This document shows, piece by piece, positions 1-11,490 of a stretch of DNA of 64,000 nt. The stretch is from positions 2,497,001 to 2,561,000 of the forward strand of contig JASSKH010000032.1 in the NCBI GenBank assembly GCA_031763025.1, written 5' to 3'. The translations under genes and the position numbers were made by a program. Origin of the DNA: Macrocystis pyrifera (Eukaryota > Sar > Phaeophyceae > Laminariales > Laminariaceae). The notes beneath the pieces were generated by a model, which was given only the letters and a program-made list of their open reading frames with translations, was not told where the DNA came from and searched no databases. Numbering within the stretch: position 1 is the first letter of the stretch; every line of letters starts with the position of its first letter.

Positions 1-51
1 GTGGATGCATGTACTGGTACAAAAAAAGTCACAAGTGGAAAATAAACACAC

Positions 52-791
52 TGTAGTGCGTTAGTGGATCCCCTGGCTAAGTGGATCACATTGTAAAAAA
101 TGAGTAGTGGATCACCGAGTTAGTGGATCACTATTTCAAAAATAGCTGGTGGATCACCATGTTCAGTGGATCACATTTTGGAAAATGAGTGGTGGATCAC
201 CGGCTTAGTGGATCACATTTTAGAAAATGAGTGGTGGATCACCGGGCTAGCGTATCACAATCTGGAGTCATAAGAGTATTTTTTTTGTCTTATTTTTTAT
301 TAAGGGCGACCCTTACGAGTACGATATCGTACTTGAGTCATGAGAGTTTTAATTTGACTGATTTTTTATTAAGGGCGACCCTTACGAGTACGATATCGTA
401 CTTGAATGATATCGTACTTGAATGAGTACGATATCGTACTTGAATCGTGATATATTTTTTTTGCCTTATTATTTTTTATGAGCGACCCTTACGAGTACGA
501 CATCGTACTTGAGTCATGAGAGGTTTTTTGTCTTATTTTTTACCAAGGGCGACCCTCACGAGTACGATATCGTACTTGAATCGCGATATATTTTTTTTGA
601 CATATTTTTTTTGTGGGCGACCCTTACGAGTACGATATCGTACTTGAGTCATGAGAGTATTTTTGTCTTTTTTTTTACTTACGGTGACCCTTACGAGTAC
701 GATATCGTACTTGAATCGTGATATTTATTTTTCGCCTTATTTTTTTTTATGGGCGACCCTCACGAGTACGATATCGTACTTGAGTCATTAG
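52..791 (+). mobile_element. Foldback element, one-ended copy 1
   Basis: The left end matches the complete element at 60.7 kb: it opens TGTAGTGCGTTAGTGG and continues with about 200 bp of repeated GTGGATCAC units. A tandem array follows, with units of about 60-70 bp (GGGCGACCC, then the 16 bp palindrome AGTACGATATCGTACT, then a T-rich spacer). About nine palindromes are present. The inverted right end seen in the complete copy is missing, so this copy is truncated or rearranged. No protein is encoded; the short frames here are repeat translations. Confidence 0.8.
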
Positions 792-1324
792 AGCAGCAGT
801 AGTAGTTCTCATTGCTGTGTGTCCTACATTGCTGACCGATAGATCCTGAAAGGGGGTCAGTACACGTACGTTCCTCGCGTGGCATTCTACAGCAGTACTG
901 GTTGCACCTGTACGATCCACTCTACTGCTGTAGGAGATCGTGCAAAGTGTTTTAGATTGCGTAAAAACACGACGTGCCAGTTGTACGAGCACTGTTCTAG
1001 CGTAGACATTTATACTGAGCGCGATAAAAAATTTCGTTTCCGAGGTTTGTCCTGCCTACCCCCCCTCGCTCAGTGTTGGGACTGGTCTGGGTAATCGGCC
1101 GCTCATTTGCGGCCCAGGACGCGTTTTCAGAGTTGTGGGCTGGGTTTAGGCGGTTCTTGCCGTCTTCCGTGTTCGACTCGCACCATCCACGCTTTTTTTA
1201 TATTTCACTTTTGACTTTTTTTGTACCAGGACTACAACAGTAGTATTAACAATCATACATTCGTTCACACATTTGCTTTTCTGAGTGTATAGTATGATAT
1301 ACTGCTGTAATACAAGTTGTGTGT
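792..1324. other. Unassigned spacer between two foldback copies
   Basis: No gene is recognisable. The stretch at 1197-1232 (T-rich, ending TTTTTTTGTACCAG) resembles the reverse complement of positions 4-40, so the flanks of the first foldback copy form a loose inverted pair. Nothing else is supported. Confidence 0.4.
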
Positions 1325-1716
1325 TGTGGTGCGTTAGTGGATCCCCTGGCTAAGTGGATCACATTGTCAAAAATGAGTGGTGGATCACCGAGTTAGTGGA
1401 TCACTATTTCAAAAATAGCTGGTGGATCACCATGTTTAGTGGATCACATTTTGGAAAATGAGTGGTGGATCACCGGCTTAGTGGATCACATTTTAGGAAA
1501 TGAGTGGTGGATCACCGGGCTAGCGTATCACAATCTTGAGTCATGAGAGTATTTTTTTTTTGTCTTATTTTTTTATTAAGGGCGACCCTTACGAGTACGA
1601 TATCGTACTTGAGTCATGAGTTTTTTTTTGCCTGATTTTTTATTAAGAACGGCCCTTACGAGTACGATATCGTACTTGAATCGTGATATTTTTTTTTTTG
1701 CTTTATTTTTTTTACG
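1325..1716 (+). mobile_element. Foldback element, one-ended copy 2
   Basis: It opens TGTGGTGCGTTAGTGG and repeats the same block of GTGGATCAC units almost base for base as copy 1 and the complete copy at 60.7 kb. Only two or three array units with the AGTACGATATCGTACT palindrome follow before unrelated sequence starts. There is no inverted right end. Confidence 0.8.
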
Positions 1717-3340
1717 ACGGCCGCAAGCAGCTCATGCTCCGCGAGAGCGAGAGCTCCTTGCTGGTCCAGCGACCCCTTACGCAGCTCCCCAGGAGGTTCC
1801 ACGTTCCGTTCCTTCCTTCGAGGAGCTGGTGGTGAAGGTTGATCGCCCAACCCCGCGTGAACGACTCGTTCGTGTCGTGGTCCACGTACGTGCGTAGAGT
1901 TCAAGGAAACTTCAAGATCTCGGTTCTGTTTTTTTTTTTTTTATTCTCCCATGAAATAAAACCAAAAACACCATAAGACGGCACATGGCGCACCGATCTA
2001 GTGTGGCTTTTTGCCGCAGGAAAATCCGACTTCCTGCCTTTTTCAATCACTCAAAAAATATTGCATAAGATCTGGCCTAAGTATGCTTTGTACGAACGCT
2101 GCTGCTGTACGAATAATTTGTGGTACATACAGCAGTACGAACGATTTGTTTTTGTTGTATACTCGAGACGACGAATATATCGATCCGGGGATAATGGGTC
2201 ACACATTGCGGAAGGTACGTGCATCGGCCAATGAAGATGGCAACAACAACGAACTACAGTAGTAGTACTGAGCTTCCAGCGCGGATCTTCCACATGCGCA
2301 TAGTACCCTGCCTGCTGCTGCTGTTGGCCCACTGTGCTGAGCACAGCTGGAGCAGTGGCAATGTTGGATCACACACAGCAATAAATAGTTACTGCTGTAG
2401 TTCGTGGAGTGGTCAAGTGATCGATCGAATAAACCAACTGGTGTGATAGCCGCAGTACGATCATGCCATACGCGCAAGGTATGCCCACTGCTGTTGCTGC
2501 TGGGCAGTAGGGCAGCAGGGTTGTGGTGCTGTAGGAAGCTGGAGGTAAGCGCGTTCTGTGCACTGCTGTGTATTGTTCTCTAGGCGGTGGTCCGTGCTCT
2601 GTGCAACACAAAAAATATGTACAGGGATATATACCTGGAATACGTCATCCTGGGTATATACGGATCAAAAAGTATACGGCAAACGGTGGAATGCGGACTG
2701 CAGGCTCCTACAAACGCAACCAACCACACAGCAACACTGCGCATATGGGCGTGCCGCACACGAACGGCGGGTGGGCGGGGGGGCGGCAGCGTTGGGACGT
2801 TGGGATCTGTGCATGTTGTCTGTTGTGTACCTGGTACATGTCTGAGCTGTGTGCTCACACAGCTAGCTCGTGAGAGCCTATATAGGGGAGAAAACAGACA
2901 GCATGAATGACATGTATGTACCGATACGTACGTACAAAGTAAGGCCTCTTTACTGAAACCAGGGAAATCGTCTTAATCCACTCCCGCCAGAAAAAAGACT
3001 TTGAGCGCCCGCCACGCGCTTCAGAGTGCACGGATCGTGCCGAGACCCAGACCAATGTGTCCGGCAGGGCTTCCCGTGTCCGTGCACTTAGTGTTTTGCC
3101 TAAAAGTGCTCGTGCGAAGAGAAAAGTTGGCAAAAGTACGAAAATTTGACAAATATACGTATACATATATGCGTGTAAATGATAGGGTGAAGTCGCCGTC
3201 GGAGTCGATGAAGGTGTTCGTCGCTGTCGCGTGTTTTGTGGGGCTCTTGTGGGATTCGTTTTATTTTTTATTCCTGTGTACCTGGCTCAGCGTACTGCGT
3301 CTCAGCCGTCCAATGGTCGCCAAACAATAGCAAGTAGTGT
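1717..3340. other. No recognisable gene
   Basis: Overlapping short frames occur on both strands but none resembles a family or shows convincing exon borders. The stretch is rich in CTGCTGTA/TACAGCAG and CCTGGTA words that recur across the window. Confidence 0.4.
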
Positions 3341-3344
3341 TGTT

Positions 3345-3470
3345 GTTGTTTTCTTCACATTAAACCGTTCTTTCTACCCGTCGACATCCAGCACAACCAG
3401 TGTCCGTGCCGATTCTTCAATCCTAGAGAGATACAAGTTCTGTGGTCACAAAGCTACGCCACAGTAGTAC
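3345..3470 (+). repeat. Dispersed repeat R1, copy a
   Basis: About 120 bp here match 6907-7025 closely: both contain ACCGTTCTTTCTACCCGTCG, then GTGTCCGTGCCGATTCTTCA, then AGAGAGATACAA and a TGTGGTCACAAA segment. A third, inverted and more diverged relative lies at about 3650-3860. The CTGTGGTCACAAA/TTTGTGACCAGAG pairing suggests copies that close on each other as inverted repeats. No coding capacity is seen. Confidence 0.7.
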
Positions 3471-3649
3471 CGGTCATCGAATCCCAGTAAAGTATCAAGC
3501 TCCTCGTCGTGGTTTGTTTTTGGGGTTACTGTTGTTTTCGTTTGGTGTTTTTTTAGTATTCAATACGATGGCGCGCAGGGTGGCAATATGTACTCCACTT
3601 TGCATCGATGTACTCCTGTATTATTAATGCCAGGTATCAGGTATCAATA

Positions 3650-3862
3650 GTCACTGGTCTGTCGTAGTTTTGTGACCAGAGCGAGACTGGAGAGCTTATA
3701 TCCCCCTATTGACATAATGAAGAATCAGCACGGACACTACAACAAGACAAGTACTTCGTTGTACCCATTGACATCCACCAGACCCCGCGTCCGAGCCCGA
3801 TGCTCCATCTTAGAGATGTGCAACAAACTCTGTGGTCCACAAACTACGACACAGGTATCGCC
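3650..3862. repeat. Dispersed repeat R1, diverged copy
   Basis: It contains GTAGTTTTGTGACCAGAG at its left end and CTCTGTGGTCCACAAACTAC at its right end, which are inverted versions of one another. Inside are GAATCAGCACGGACAC (the complement of the R1 GTGTCCGTGCCGATTC) and TTGACATCCACCAGACC. It therefore looks like a composite of R1 copies in opposite orientations. Confidence 0.5.
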
Positions 3863-4149
3863 ATTAATTGCAATAGTTAATGCAGCCTCGAGAGTGAGCA
3901 CTGCTGCTGCTGCATGCCCTCGTGCTATCGTACTACGGCCGGCACAACATAAACACGCCAGCAATTAAGATACATTTGATTTGGTGTGCTGGAGGGTCCA
4001 CCGAAATAAATTACAGTTTGACCATCAATTCAATGTCAAGAATGCACACACAACAAAAACACTCTCGGACAAAAGCGAGGACTCGGACGTTTCAGCTCAA
4101 CGTGGGTTTTTTTTTCCTCCATCCGAATAAAATTGTTTTCTTCGTCCTT

Positions 4150-4217
4150 GTTCTCTCTCTCCCTCCTACAATAGTCGTCACACTCAGACTCGGGGTCACA
4201 TAGCAGGCTCTTCGCCC
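4150..4217 (+). repeat. Dispersed repeat R2, copy a
   Basis: It shares CTCTCTCCCTCCT, AATAGTCGT and CGGGGTCACATAGCAGG, in the same order, with 11423-11490. The similarity fades on both sides. No function can be assigned. Confidence 0.55.
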
Positions 4218-4219
4218 AC

Positions 4220-6202
4220 CTCCCCTTTTCACCACGGTACGTGCATTGTATCTTTATCGTGGGAGGAAGGGTTCAACACTTAAGTCTTACATCCTTTATC
4301 GACTCGCCTCGAAGTTTTGACTTTTCTACCAGACGACTGTGGGACTCGCATAGAGATATATTTAATATAGCGGTCGTTGATTGGGCCCCCCGAGGATTGG
4401 GACTTGGAGACATTTTTTTCTTGGTTTATACATATTGTGGCACGTACAGCAGTAGGGAGCAACAAACAGTAGTAAACTGCAGTAGTAGTAGTAGCACCGA
4501 TTTAAAAAAAAAAAAACATTTTTTTTACTCCTTCCTCTGAAAGGCTTCATTCACCCTGGAATAACTCCAGCAATATTACTGCACGACGTCTAGTCGTATC
4601 GTGTTCCGACGAACACTGAGCACCTAACAGTAATGTACTTATTTAAAGCACGATCGGCCCTTTCGGTCTCCTCACGGTCAGCTAAAAACAATGGCAAGGA
4701 ATGGCAAGCCCGAGGGCACTATGTATGTGGGCGTTAATACTCTGTGGTTGCCGTTAGTAATAGTTAGTTGGTGGCGGTGAATCGACAACTGCGAGGTTCG
4801 ACACAAAAAAAAGTTGCGGACAAAGTGAGAACGGCATCATAATTGGTTTGAGGCACCGCCCGAAGCGTGCGATACCTTGGTGGGTGGGTCCTGCACATGC
4901 ATGTACATACAAGTACAACATTTCGATTTACGGTCGATGGTGTTGAAGACCGGATACGTACGTATGTATGCGTACACTGATGATGCGGCGTACTGGACCG
5001 TGGTACCTGACTATACAAACAACAAAGAACTATGATAGTATCAATATAGATAATAATTATATTATGGTAGTAAAATACTCAGCCGAGTGGTCGAACTCTT
5101 CATACACAACGAGACAGAAAGCCCAATTGTTTGAAAAGCCGACATGCTGTTTGTCATGTCATATCTGACAGTAGTGCGTGCGGCATTTGGTTGGAATTAT
5201 ATCATCCGCAGCAATAATATCAAACGAAAGATCAACTAAACTACCTACTGGTGAAATCAAACGAGTTCAAATATGGAAGGTGCTATTAATAGCAATCAGA
5301 CTTCGATACTCGACGAAGTTACACCAAAAATTGCCCTTGAACTGCTTGTTATTATTAGCGACTCTACCTACCAAACTGAATATCAAGACAGAAGTTTCAC
5401 CTAGCAAGGTGATCTGAAAGGGTTTTACGTTTCATTTTATAACTACTTGTTGTATGCCCCTGCACCTGGTACAAGTCAAAAGTGTGCCGATTCTTTGGAC
5501 TATATAGTCTACAGCTTTGGCGGAAAGTATGCCATCCTCAGAGAACCAGGGCAATAAAGCGGGAATACCTTTTCGAGTTTCTGAAAAACTCGCACCGCAC
5601 ACTCCGGAGACTTGATGTTTCGCAGTTTGTGGAGTTGATGTTTACTTCAGGATCCGCCCGGGTTTCGACGGCAAGTAGTACTACTGCTGTACACACTGTT
5701 TGTTGTATAGTATTATACTTGTACTACTGCTGAATATAAGTTGAGTCGTAGTGTAGGAAGGGATTACACGTAGATTACTATCAATAGTGAGATAGAGTGT
5801 TATTCCTGCGCGGCTATAAGCTACGTTGCCGAAATGTTTTCGTATCGTACTATAGTACTTGTATTAAAACTTGTTCGTTCGTGTCATACTACTGCAGCTG
5901 TGTTGTGCCTCCTGTGGGCCCTGCCACGGATACGCGACACCATCGACTGGGAACTGACAGCAATGATGATGCCCCACAACAATCCACTACGCGACTGTAC
6001 ATGAGGTATCATCAATGCGATTGAACCGTCGCCATCAGGGCCGCTGCAGAAAGCAAGTACAGAAAACTGCACCCCCCACGCAATACGCGCATGCATGGTA
6101 TACGTGTTTGCCTTCGGGCATTACGCATTTTAGCACGTATGACAAAAGAGAGGACGTGATTATCAGGTGTCGACGGTTTCTATATCTCCCCATATCACTC
6201 AC
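4220..6202. other. No recognisable gene; possible paralog intron 1
   Basis: I looked on the minus strand for the second oxidase exon (the GGRM motif) expected downstream of the exon at 6203-6440 and did not find it. Immediately after the donor site, the sequence still resembles the start of intron 1 of the 60 kb gene, so the right end of this stretch may be intron. Confidence 0.4.
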
Positions 6203-6440
6203 CGATGCGTTGGGTCTGCTCGAAAATGCAAGTCTTCGACGGGTCGACCAAACCAGCTTCAATAAGACGCCAGGCAGAGTACAGTCCCCCTGGTCCCGCT
6301 CCAGCCACTACAAGGTCATCGCACGAGAAGGTACTGCTGTCTTGGGCGTTTGTCGAGGTCGACGTGAGCGTCAGCACGAACTGCGCACATAGAAATGCCC
6401 CAATAGCGCGACGCATGAGCGGGTTTAAAGAGAGAAGCAT
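6203..6440 (-). CDS. First exon of a second secreted FAD amine oxidase (orphan exon)
   Basis: The exon encodes a signal peptide (hydrophobic stretch, then TSTSTNA before QDSS, a plausible cleavage site). The N-terminal FAD-binding strand-loop-helix of an amine oxidase follows: DDLVVAGAGPGGLYSAWRL, then IFEQTQRIG. It has the same length (238 bp) and the same phase-1 donor (ATCG then GTGAGT) as exon 1 of the gene at 60.2 kb. The mature part is nearly identical, while the signal peptide differs more. A short run after the donor (CGTCGACAC) is also shared, so this is a duplicated genomic segment, not a processed copy. No later exon is visible in the 6.2 kb to the left edge. Intron 1 of the relative is 4.1 kb, so the remainder could lie outside the window, or the exon may be a relic. 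Confidence 0.75.
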
Positions 6441-6683
6441 GGGCAGCTGAGGACGTAGTACTAGGTGAAGAGTGAAGAACGTCCAAAATTATTGTGATGA
6501 TCGGGGCGGGAGGCACACAGCAGCAAGAGATCAAACACGGAAGTTTTGATTTCCACTTTCTTCCATAATTTTGAATTGCGCGGAGTATATCTTGTACAAA
6601 AGGCAGAGTGTACATTGGTTTTAACATGGAGGGCACGCATATATGCCGGAGTATATTTCGGTAACCATTATACCTGGTATACA

Positions 6684-6775
6684 ATACCACTCTGACCCGA
6701 AATATAGCGACAGTTATCACATAAATATCTAATCCAAACTATCCTTATATTTTGGGTCAGAGTGGTATCATCTCA
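6684..6775. repeat. Small inverted-repeat element
   Basis: ATACCACTCTGACCC followed by AAATA at the left is mirrored by TATTTTGGGTCAGAGTGGTAT at the right, giving arms of about 20 bp around a 40 bp loop. A related motif (CAGTCTGG...GATCAGAGTGGTAC) occurs at about 10975-11066. The structure is MITE-like, without coding capacity. Confidence 0.65.
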
Positions 6776-6904
6776 CATCGATGGTTGATGTTGTGGTCAT
6801 TGGTAGCTCACATTACTGCTCTGTCTTCTAAAGGTTCATTCGTCATTCGCTCAATCTGCCCGACTTATTATTATTGATAATCCTACAGCGGCAGCAGTCA
6901 GTGT

Positions 6905-7028
6905 GCGTTCTTCACATCAAACCGTTCTTTCTACCCGTCGACATCCAGCACAGCAGTCAGTGTCCGTGCCGATTCTTCATTCCTAGAGAGATACAACATC
7001 TGTGGTCACAAAACTACGCCACAGAGAT
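6905..7028 (+). repeat. Dispersed repeat R1, copy b
   Basis: This is the close match to 3345-3470 in the same orientation. It differs mainly by a small insertion (CAGCACAGCAGTCAG against CAGCACAACCAG). Confidence 0.7.
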
Positions 7029-7029
7029 A

Positions 7030-8668
7030 AATAATACTGCTGTCGTTGTACATTGTTTATATGCTGTAGACAATGCAATGATACTGGACCTACTACTGCT
7101 GTATATCAGATAATAGTTAACCCTGCTAAATAATATGTGGATCGTATGGTTTTACTCGGCGTTGCAAATTTCAGATGACAAATGGGATTATAACAGTTAT
7201 ACATACTACACTGCCGTAGATGTATGCCTAAGTGCGTGATAGCTATACACAATCAAGGTTGCCCGTAGTCACGAAAAACGAAAAGGCTCAGAGCCAAAAG
7301 GAACGTTCTCCACAGCGCTCGGCATATTGTTGTCGGTATAAGGAACAGAACAACCAAAACATACGAATCTACACAGTCTAAGGGTGTCAAGGAGGAAACG
7401 CAATCTAGGATGTTTTCTCGCGCACCGCAGCGGTGATAAAGCGGAAGGCGTGCACCGTAGGGGGGGCAGGGGGGAGCCTGCTTTGTGACTCCGGATCTGA
7501 GTTTCGAAAAGAGGAGGAGGGGAGCAGAAGTAGGGAAAATATGATACAACTGCTGCATATTAGTAATGTATATATTTAGTATAGCATGTACCTGGTATGT
7601 AGTAGATGGATGTGAAAACAGAATTACCAAATATACTGAAAAAAAGAAGTATGCCAGACATATATTACCAACATTTTAATATATATATTCAAGGTACTAT
7701 ACCTGGTCAAAATAGTACTATATAGCTGGTATGGGAGTATCTATATATGTGTGCACTACACATAAATACCTATACTTCTGTGTTTGCTCCATTTTGAGCT
7801 CTTCAGCCCACCAGTCAAACATTGAACAATCGAAAAAACTGGCGTCAAACCGTCGTTGGTGTGCCCGATTGATCAGCTTTTGATCTAAAGTTTTTGGAGA
7901 GGGATCCGGATTGGTCCCGAGTCGAGTCTCGAGTTTCGATACAGGGAAAATGGGAAAGGGAGTATACCAACTGTTTTTTTTATTCTACGAGTATGTGGAA
8001 CGTTTCGCGAAAATATTGGTAGAACTAGTTGGTGCTAAAAGTTGATCATAAACTGAAACTAGGTAATTTCGAGGCAACGACTATTTTTGGAACTTTCACC
8101 GCACAAATGTCTACGCCCTTTTTCTTAGACAGACCCTGGAAGTTGGCACACGTGCTTTACGAGCCCCGGCCAAGCCTTTGGCGAAATAGGTTTGTTTTGG
8201 GTGTTTTTTTTTCCGGAAAAAAAAAAAACAGATTCTCAAGACCCAAGTGTGTTCAAAAACGTACCAAAATATGGTATTTGGCGAAACAAACAAAGACGTT
8301 AATGGGTTCGTGCGGGCACATAAAACATGTTTGCCAAATTTCAGGATCCAACTCTACATAACACACCGTCGACATTCGACTCCGAAGGAACTTGGTGCGA
8401 CAGGCTTCACCCAGCTCGTACTTGGCATACATGCTCATCATCATGATGATAACACGGCAGACAGCACACAGCAGTAATACTGTTGTAGTATCCATAGTAC
8501 TAAAAATATTCCGCCCATGAAACAGATACGCGCGGGGTCCCCAATGAGGCCGCCGGCCTATTAATCTCGCTCGGCAAGGTCTTTTACGCGCGGTTGTATT
8601 ATAAATTGGTCTTTATATGGCATGTCGCCTCCTGTTGTATTGTAGCTTGTTTGCCAAAACGCAAAATC
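7030..8668. other. No recognisable gene
   Basis: AT-rich stretches (7640-7760) contain several CCTGGT words near TATATA. The minus-strand open frame at 7253-7630 has no family resemblance or splice-site support, so I do not call it a gene. Confidence 0.35.
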
Positions 8669-9338
<670 letters not shown>

Positions 9339-9339
9339 T

Positions 9340-10490
9340 AACTGCTGTAGATGTGGTTCGTTCGGATTTTTTTAAATTTTTTTCTACGGAAACACGTACT
9401 ACTGTGTCCATGACCAGTAGCTTTTATGGCCCGTGGTGCGTCGGGACACAATTTCGCCACTAACGCCAGCTGTGTAGGGCCCCGATAAAAAAGCTGCCTA
9501 TGTCACCGTCGTCCTTTGTTCATGGTGCTCAGAGTAGGTATTGCGGTCGGGAGTCATTCGTATCTGACAAATTCGGGGTGATAGGGTTGGACCAGTCTGT
9601 CTGTGGACATCATAGGAGCTGTATCATGTGTACGAGAATTAACCGTCAAATTGGTGCAGACTCTGCTTGCCCGCCCGACCCCACCACTGTCTGACGGAAC
9701 ATTCAACGGCACGTTATTATCCTTTTGCGACTGCTGTCCAGTTTCGTACGGAAACCACGCACATTTACACTGGTTTATACTCTTATCCAAGACGGGACTA
9801 CAGTTCTAAAAGAGAAAAAAACTCCTCAGGTGAGTGAACAATAAAGTGAATAAAAATGATTTTACGTGTACGTGTACGGACATACCTGATATCATACTCA
9901 GAAACAGCAGTCAGTTCAGTTACTGCTGTAGTTGCAATCCGGTTCATTCGTACTTGGATGGTTGAAACTGAGAAGGCAAACATATCCTAGGGGCGCGCAG
10001 GGAGGAGAGTTTCGCAATCCTCTCTTTTGTTACGATCGTCGGGCGTGGTGGAGCGTTCGAGGGGGCGTGGGGGTGCGCGGAGTTTTGTTTTTCTCCCCAT
10101 ACGAAACGGCGCTCGCATAACCAGCGAAACACAATTTCCATTTCCAACTCGTTTGGAGATGTTCCACGTGTCCGTTGGTGTCTTTCCTTACTTCTTTTTC
10201 TTCCGCCTGCTGCCATATTCCACGGCCCGCAGATAGGATAGAAAAGTTCCACAACTACCAAGGGTGCACGAAATAATAACAATTGCGACCCCCAGTTTTC
10301 GTTGTTGAGTCCCACACAGGAGAGGTTACTATAATCAAGTAAAACAAAACCGGAAATAAACCTGTTTTTATTCATATGATGTTTTTACGCAAATCCCAAC
10401 CCGCTGGGGTCTGTTTTCAATTCCGGCATGGCGAGTTGTGGCTCCGTTTTCTCTTTATACTTACATGTTTTTTGTATCATTTACTTTTGC
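9340..10490. other. No recognisable gene
   Basis: One open frame of 143 codons (9944-10375, minus) has no recognisable domain and overlaps other frames of similar length. No repeat longer than the dispersed TACTGCTGTA word is evident. Confidence 0.35.
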
Positions 10491-10497
10491 TTTTTAG

Positions 10498-10521
10498 CTT
10501 GTGGACAAGCCGTGGTCACAG
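10498..10521 (+). CDS. Exon-like unit encoding LVDKPWSQ
   Basis: A pyrimidine-rich tract ending TTGCTTTTTAG precedes 24 bp that read LVDKPWSQ and end CACAG before GTATCC, a plausible splice donor. The last residues match exon-like units at 27588-27642 and 59158-59212. Whether this micro-exon is used is unknown; it could be the preserved end of a repeat. Confidence 0.35.
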
Positions 10522-11181
10522 GTATCCCCCCTCTTCTCCCCCTCGGCACGTCCCTTCGTTTTTATTGCGCATCGGATTCGTCATGTGCATTGCGCGTCGA
10601 TTTCCATCGAATATTGCTGACTCATGCTCCCGCGCTTTCCGCAATTCAGTTTCTTAGCAAAAAAAGTCAGTAGTCCCTACGAGTACGGACACTCGATGAT
10701 AATTGAACCCGCGTACGCTCAATTGGTTATATTAATAGTAGGCGCGAGGACCACCTACCAAGCCACCGGGGACGCAACCATCGGCAGACGCTTCGCGGGT
10801 ACGAAAAAGCAAACAACAAGCAGCTCCAGGTGAGCACTATAAAGATAGTTTTCCGACGCCATTCTCGTTTTTGGTTTATTTTCGAAAGGAAGGGTGGGGG
10901 ATACTATCAATATTAATATTTCATATCAACAGTAGGAGCGATCTCACATGGATCGTCGACGGTAACGTAAACTATCAGTCTGGTCGGAAATATCATAATT
11001 ACCAGTATAATATTCTGGCCATGAAAATGTATATGATATTTATAATCATATTCGATCAGAGTGGTACAAAATACTCATGATGCTATGGTATTTTCCAGAT
11101 TCGGTACCAGGCATTAAACACTCTCGGTTTGTTTGTTTCTTTGTTCGCCTGTGTGTGTTTCCTTTACATGTTCCTGGTACT

Positions 11182-11287
11182 ACTGGGGTCCATAGTTAAT
11201 GGGACCAAATATTGTTAGTAAAAATAGGTAAATATATAGGTTTTTGTGCGTACCATAGGTCCTATTAACTATAGACCCCCGTAATAG
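11182..11287. mobile_element. MITE family M1, copy a
   Basis: The terminal inverted repeats pair GGGGTCCATAGTTAATGGGACC with GGTCCTATTAACTATAGACCCC. The core contains TTGTTAGTAAAAATAGGTAAA and ATATAGG. At about 106 bp it encodes nothing. Copy b follows 9 bp away in the opposite orientation, so the pair forms a large palindrome. Confidence 0.85.
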
Positions 11288-11296
11288 TGTACACTA

Positions 11297-11408
11297 TTAT
11301 TACGGGGGACCACAGTGAATAGAACCTACAGTACACACTAAAAACTATACATTTACCTATTTTTACTAACAATATTTGGTCCTATTTACTATGCCCCCTC
11401 GTAATAAT
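11297..11408. mobile_element. MITE family M1, copy b (inverted neighbour)
   Basis: It starts TATTACGGGGGACCACAGTG and ends GGTCCTATTTACTATGCCCC. It carries the same core as copy a on the other strand (TTTACCTATTTTTACTAACA). The spacer GTGTACACTAT between the copies is itself nearly palindromic. Confidence 0.85.
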
Positions 11409-11422
11409 AACTTCACCTTTTT

Positions 11423-11490
11423 CTCTCTCCCTCCTGTTAATAGTCGTAACTCAGATCCGGGGTCACATAGCAGGGTATCTTCCCCTTCTG
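11423..11490 (+). repeat. Dispersed repeat R2, copy b
   Basis: It matches 4150-4217 in the same orientation, including CGGGGTCACATAGCAGG. It begins directly beside MITE copy b. Confidence 0.5.
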
